Shown here: one piece after another, positions 29,901 to 32,774 of the stretch
How the letters are laid out: the number at the start of each line of letters is the position of its first letter
Position numbering within the stretch: the first letter of the stretch is position 1
From: a virus
Strand: one strand, 5' to 3'
Virus record (IMG/VR): IMGVR_UViG_3300037961_001352
Location: 1 to 32,774 of that record
DNA: 32,774 bases
Program-made: the position numbers and the translations under genes
Notes under the pieces: model-generated
Databases searched by the model: none
What the model saw: the letters and a program-made list of their open reading frames with translations, nothing else
Told to the model about the DNA's origin: nothing

Positions 29901-30728
29901 ACATTAATTTCATCTGTTATTGAAAAAACTTTAGATTGGGTAAGAACAAATGAACCTCAAGAATTTGCAAAGTTTGCAAAACAATTTTTTATAAATAATG
30001 CAAAAGGATTTAATCCTATGCCTACTGTAATTAGACCTTTTGTAGAAAATTTTATGAATTATAGTTTCTTTAGAGATGCACCATTAGTTCCAAAATCATT
30101 AGATAAAAATCTACCTAATAAATTTTACTATACTGAATATACATCTGAAACATTTAAGTTAGTTTCAAAACTATTAAATGGATTAGTAGGAGATGATAGT
30201 TTTCTAGCAACCAATCCTATTCATGCAGAGAATGTATTTAGATCATGGACCGGTGGATTAGGTAGATATATTATAGATACTTTAGATTTTGCTATAATTA
30301 AAGGTAAAATAATAGATGATCCTATCAAACCTACAGATACTCTATCCAAGATACCTATTGTTAGAGCTTTTGATGTAAGAGATGTACCCGGATATTCAGC
30401 TCAATCTATAGTTAAATTTTTTGAAGAATATGCCAAAGTTGAGAAGATACTTAATGGTATGGATTTTGCTAAAAAAGCAGGAGATTTTGAAGAGTATCAA
30501 AAATTAAAAGAAACATTAAATGTAGACGAGCAAAAATTATTAGACTATAGAAAGTCTATAAAAGAGATAGATAAGCAGATAAGAAACATATATAACTTGA
30601 AAGAGTTTCCAAATGGTAAAATACCTACACCAGATGAGAAACGAGAGTTAATAGATGACTATTATAAATTGATGATAAATTTTGCTCAACAAGCATTAAG
30701 TTATCTTGAATTAGTAAGAGAAAAGTAA
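26967..30728 (+). CDS. Large internal virion (ejection) protein, LPD38-type
   Basis: 1253 residues, the largest in the window and in the T7 gp16 position. Residues about 145-200 hold small-residue hydrophobic stretches (GAFLAGTGATGNPIAGAFTA). Residues about 740-910 fit the large-polyvalent-protein domain LPD38: PDFAVPNFFRDTIQASFLNK, then a GGMQS block, SEEMTRFRIFEKTYKKAIEK, ARNLLDYAKRGSLGANINRL and VPFWNARVQG. The region 955-1020 (YWYFKIGDKPYRFPKPFEVG) follows as usual. It is probably ejected to build the transenvelope channel. No transglycosylase motif seen here. Confidence 0.85.
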   Translation: MKLSDQQTLLEQGGFSQKEIEDWKKDKILKLNNAGFSNAEILEEFSVVPADNKANVKYFKKIKEELENEYYTQESISPDDELLYQSKIDQADAPSLKELVVGKEFDGDEILKRGWGKTLYDMTYRLATDGGLSEAFTEEEPEDYTWFEGLLERGLTLGAELPIYGGAFLAGTGATGNPIAGAFTAGAIPGAARETILKGLEQQSYGQPVEILKNFLKDGIIEGVKQGAIFTGAALAPQVTLPFVGKLGDKYLTRVASQLTAFEGAGAILNQQLPTLREFSYSAVLFGALGVRLPKKTMEDRTKKIFVDTGKKPNQVFKDSLVDKTILEDVSSRTYVRAYDKLLDRKTVKEKPQPEKPEQLFKDDLANKAAENIAFKPKVEIPTTERLKEMGSTVKKKAIIEAIDTKYPVLEALREAKVNTKTGIEKLNLYEQTRILEGMPNRAAYFIEFNTLNGKTLTDKGLGLKDITADIVKKGKNEMQLFETYLTNRRAVELDARGIETGFDISTAKTFVKKYKLQFEETAKKIDTYQRHLLEYAVDGGLISQQAFNAMTEANKNYVTFARELPKDGKKGYTEGSVNPFKRIKGSKERVFPPLDTIVKNTNKIVNLAERNKVKVNFIDFIAKQKDAAKAVNAPDPYPYYNKVKPILKPIKIQRKELERFFEKSEIDKMSDKTVSEFTIFRQEFTATDKGQILIKRDGKTEAWDVGVDLANAFKTMDQQGANMFMHYLGAPARTLRAGAILIPDFAVPNFFRDTIQASFLNKVGFIPIQDSIIGAFNIITKGNNKKAMEMYKKYVKSGGMQSTLLAVDKPNIFDGKVYDILSKGPIRNSDRGILAPFKALTRLSEEMTRFRIFEKTYKKAIEKGLTEKQALERGGFEARNLLDYAKRGSLGANINRLVPFWNARVQGLTRIYEAFRDQPGRTSAMIGAYIVIPTLGFYMLNKDDPDYQEEPDWIKQNYWYFKIGDKPYRFPKPFEVGTLISSVIEKTLDWVRTNEPQEFAKFAKQFFINNAKGFNPMPTVIRPFVENFMNYSFFRDAPLVPKSLDKNLPNKFYYTEYTSETFKLVSKLLNGLVGDDSFLATNPIHAENVFRSWTGGLGRYIIDTLDFAIIKGKIIDDPIKPTDTLSKIPIVRAFDVRDVPGYSAQSIVKFFEEYAKVEKILNGMDFAKKAGDFEEYQKLKETLNVDEQKLLDYRKSIKEIDKQIRNIYNLKEFPNGKIPTPDEKRELIDDYYKLMINFAQQALSYLELVREK

Positions 30729-30742
30729 TATAGGAAAGTAAA

Positions 30743-32125
30743 ATGACAGTATCAACTACAATTATAAAAAACTCTCACAATGGAAATGGTAGCACAACTA
30801 CCTTTGCTTACAGTTTCAAAATTTTTGCGGACAGCGACTTAGTAGTAATTATTAGATCATCTACAGGAACTGAGACAACTAAAACATTAACCACTCATTA
30901 TACAGTTACAGGAGCAGGATCTGCTTCTGGAGGAACTGTTGTTTTTACTACTGGTAATATACCAGCTTCGGGTGAAACAGTTGTTATAAGAAGGAATGTC
31001 CCGCAAACTCAAGTGATAGATTATATCGCTAATGATCCATTCCCTGCGGAGACCCACGAAGAGGGTCTGGATCGTAACACTATGATTGCTCAACAGGTAT
31101 CGGAAGCAACAGACAGATCCATCAAACTATCAAGAACAAATACTATGACATCTACAGAGTTTACTGTAGGTGCAACAGATAGAGCTAGTAAAGTTTTAGG
31201 ATTTGATTCTAATGGTGAACTTACTGTTACGCAAGAACTTGGGACCTTTAGAGGAAATTGGTCTGCATCAACTTCTTATTCTGCAAGAGATTTAGTAAAA
31301 GACACATCTACCAATAATATTTTTTTAGCTAACACAGCTCATACTTCTTCTGGTTCACAACCACTTACAACAAATACAGATTCAGCTAAATGGGATTTAA
31401 TAGTAGACGCAGCTTCTGCAACTTCATCTGCTTCTGCCGCTGCTTCAAGTGCTACAGCCGCAGCTAGTAGTGCAACTGCAGCCGCATCATCAGCAACTAA
31501 CGCAGCCAACTCTGCAACTTCAGCATCTACTTCTGCAACAACCGCAACTACAAAAGCGAGTGAAGCATCAACGTCAGCATCTAATGCTTCGACTTCAGAA
31601 ACAAATGCTGCATCATCTGCAACGAGTGCTGCGAGTTCAGCTACAACAGCGACCACTAAAGCAAGTGAAGCAAGTACGTCTGCAACCAATGCTGCTACTT
31701 CAGCAACATCTGCTTCTACTTCTGCAACGACAGCTACGACAAAAGCATCAGAAGCCGCTTCATCAGCTACCAGTGCTGCATCTAGCGCAACAACTGCTAC
31801 AACTAAAGCATCCGAAGCAGCCACTTCAGCGACTAATGCTGCAACAAGTGCTACTTCTGCTGACACAGCTAAAACTGCTGCTCAAGCAGCTCAAGCCGCT
31901 GCCGAAGCCGCAGCTGATAATTTTGATGATACTTATTTAGGTGCGAAAGCTAGTGATCCTACAGTAGATAATGATGGGGACGCACTAACTGCCGGAGACC
32001 TCTATTTTAATACAACGAATAATGTACTTCGTGTATATAATGGATCATCTTGGCAAGATGCTGCAGTAAGTACAACAGGTTTAGCAACTAATGGATTTGC
32101 GGTTGCAATGGCAATAGCATTATAG
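30743..32125 (+). CDS. Tail fibre with T7 gp17-type N-terminal domain
   Basis: 460 residues. Residues 1 to about 150 (FAYSFKIFADSDLVVIIRSS, ETVVIRRNVPQTQVIDYIAN, FPAETHEEGLDRNTMIAQQV) match the T7 tail-fibre N-terminal domain that binds the tail. A stretch GTFRGNWSASTSYSARDLVK (about 165-190) looks like a small carbohydrate-binding-type beta unit. Residues about 229-389 are 23 uninterrupted Ala/Ser/Thr heptads. The C-terminal about 70 residues (YLGAKASDPTVDNDGDALTA, LYFNTTNNVLRVYNGSSWQD) resemble a common phage fibre end module. Confidence 0.88.
   Translation: MTVSTTIIKNSHNGNGSTTTFAYSFKIFADSDLVVIIRSSTGTETTKTLTTHYTVTGAGSASGGTVVFTTGNIPASGETVVIRRNVPQTQVIDYIANDPFPAETHEEGLDRNTMIAQQVSEATDRSIKLSRTNTMTSTEFTVGATDRASKVLGFDSNGELTVTQELGTFRGNWSASTSYSARDLVKDTSTNNIFLANTAHTSSGSQPLTTNTDSAKWDLIVDAASATSSASAAASSATAAASSATAAASSATNAANSATSASTSATTATTKASEASTSASNASTSETNAASSATSAASSATTATTKASEASTSATNAATSATSASTSATTATTKASEAASSATSAASSATTATTKASEAATSATNAATSATSADTAKTAAQAAQAAAEAAADNFDDTYLGAKASDPTVDNDGDALTAGDLYFNTTNNVLRVYNGSSWQDAAVSTTGLATNGFAVAMAIAL
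31427..31909 (+). repeat. 21-bp periodic repeat encoding 23 heptads
   Basis: 483 bases, 23 units of 21 bases, encode SAxxAxx heptads without a break. The heptad KASEAxx occurs as units 7, 12, 16 and 19 (gaps of 5, 4 and 3), three of them after SATTATT on both sides of the pattern. This should form a trimeric Ala-rich coiled-coil shaft. Prone to recombination and copy-number change. Confidence 0.85.
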
Positions 32126-32137
32126 TAAAGGAGATAT

Positions 32138-32467
32138 ATGGCACAAGATTTTGAAAGAGTATTAAAAACTAGCATAGGTACATCTGCTACAGAAATAAGA
32201 GCTGCAGCAAATAGTGATGATGCAATTATTGGTATGAGATTTGCAAACAAATCTACATCATCTGTAACTGTAGATGCTACAGTAAAAAATAGTAGTACAA
32301 GTTACTATCTAATTAAAGACGCACCAATACCTGCTGGTGGATCATTAGAATTAATTGATGGAGGATCAAAAGTAGTTTTACAATCTGGTGATTCTGTAGA
32401 GGCATTAGCTTCAACAGGTAGTGCAGTTGATGTAATACTTTCTGTTGTTGATTCCATAAGTACATAG
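32138..32467 (+). CDS. Small fibre-cluster virion protein
   Basis: 109 residues with a strong ribosome site (AAAGGAG). VLKTSIGTSATEIRAAANSD, IIGMRFANKSTSSVTVDATV, SYYLIKDAPIPAGGSLELID and QSGDSVEALASTGSAVDVIL form a beta-sandwich-like pattern common among small phage tail-associated proteins (IxGxxxxNxSxxxvxvdv ... yyLikdxpIPxgxSlel). A fibre or tail-tip accessory is likely. Eleven bases separate its stop from the next start. Confidence 0.7.
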   Translation: MAQDFERVLKTSIGTSATEIRAAANSDDAIIGMRFANKSTSSVTVDATVKNSSTSYYLIKDAPIPAGGSLELIDGGSKVVLQSGDSVEALASTGSAVDVILSVVDSIST

Positions 32468-32477
32468 GAGAATACAT

Positions 32478-32774
32478 TTGGCTTATTTAGGTAACAGACC
32501 AGCAGAAGCATACAGTGCTTTTCAAAAGCAAGACTTTAGTACAAGTGCAACTACTTCGTACACTTTGGACCACCCTGTTTCTAATCAAAATGAAATCGCA
32601 TTGTTTATTAATTTCGTTAGGCAAGAACCTACAACTGCATACACTGCTAGTGGTACTACATTAACATTAACAAGTGCAACATCTGGATCAGATGATATGT
32701 ACTGTATTTATTTAGGTAAAGCTGTTCAAACAGTAAATCCTCCAAGTGGTTCTGTTGGAAGCTCACAAGTAGCA
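32478..32774 (+). CDS. Tail fibre protein, N-terminal fragment (runs off window)
   Basis: 99 codons are open to the end of the window. The start is a TTG (32478) with TAGGAG seven bases upstream; no ATG or GTG fits better. AYLGNRPAEAYSAFQKQDFS, TSYTLDHPVSNQNEIALFIN and YCIYLGKAVQTVNPPSGSVG form a module I recall at the N-terminus of many marine phage fibres, where the remainder varies by host. Frame and sequence do not join to the fragment at base 1. Confidence 0.75.
   Translation, partial: MAYLGNRPAEAYSAFQKQDFSTSATTSYTLDHPVSNQNEIALFINFVRQEPTTAYTASGTTLTLTSATSGSDDMYCIYLGKAVQTVNPPSGSVGSSQVA

Noticed and set aside
31339-31866. 175-residue minus-strand frame, Val/Ala-rich
   Set aside because: It is the reverse reading of the fibre heptad repeat (GCn/AGC codons read as Ala/Val), with no start signal.
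31449-31940. 163-residue + frame, Leu/Gln-rich
   Set aside because: Shifted reading of the same 21-bp repeat; composition is an artefact of the repeat.
1-32774. Circular closure of the window
   Set aside because: Joining base 32774 to base 1 puts a stop two codons after the open fibre frame, and the fragment at 3-101 is in another frame, so sequence is missing between the ends.
1-32774. tRNA genes, CRISPR arrays, insertion sequences, integrase
   Set aside because: No cloverleaf-like GTTCGAATC arms, spaced direct-repeat arrays, transposase or recombinase signatures were seen on reading either strand.

Overview
This window reads as most of the genome of a small, AT-rich, T7-like marine podovirus. 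The evidence is a colinear T7-type virion block on the + strand: TerL, head-tail connector, scaffold, major capsid protein, tail tubes A and B, three internal virion proteins and a T7-type tail fibre. The strong A/T codon bias and the sets of tiny basic and membrane proteins recall phages of SAR11-type marine alphaproteobacteria; the host assignment is inference. No RNA polymerase, DNA polymerase, helicase, primase, integrase or tRNA gene is visible. Both window ends fall inside tail genes, so the sequence is open at each side and some genes may lie outside it.

Layout. 1-600: end of one tail protein and a complete small tail protein. 600-5216 (+): dense run of small, mostly coupled genes, including probable lysis proteins (holin-like membrane protein and membrane/coiled-coil proteins), a small PD-(D/E)XK nuclease, a cupin, one- or two-span membrane peptides and Lys/Arg-rich Cys-containing proteins. 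One leftward gene (4155-4451) interrupts this run and has a perfect sigma-70 promoter. 5220-8623 (-): recombination/replication operon, with Cas4/RecB-like exonuclease, a secreted small protein, ERF-type annealing protein, a DUF6378-like protein, a coiled-coil peptide and a stand-alone DnaA domain IV protein. 8722-11207 (+): divergent operon starting with a Cro/CI-like regulator, through a winged-helix replication-initiator-like protein, to an HGG-type zinc protein and the terminase small subunit. 11208-13593 (-): an island of eleven small leftward genes, most unrecognised, that separates the small and large terminase genes. 13594-14095: the only long gene-free stretch, with tandem repeats, an inverted repeat, C-runs and a DnaA-box match. 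14096-32774 (+): packaging, head, tail and fibre genes in one direction.

Working together: the leftward operons look like early functions (host takeover, recombination, replication), probably read by host RNA polymerase since no phage polymerase is visible. The rightward block builds the virion. The exonuclease plus annealing protein form a recombination pair. The DnaA-like protein, the winged-helix protein and the gene-free region are the best candidates for replication control. Two strong RNA hairpins or structured leaders flank the capsid genes and may set virion protein ratios. Family names are from recognised motifs only; no database search was run.
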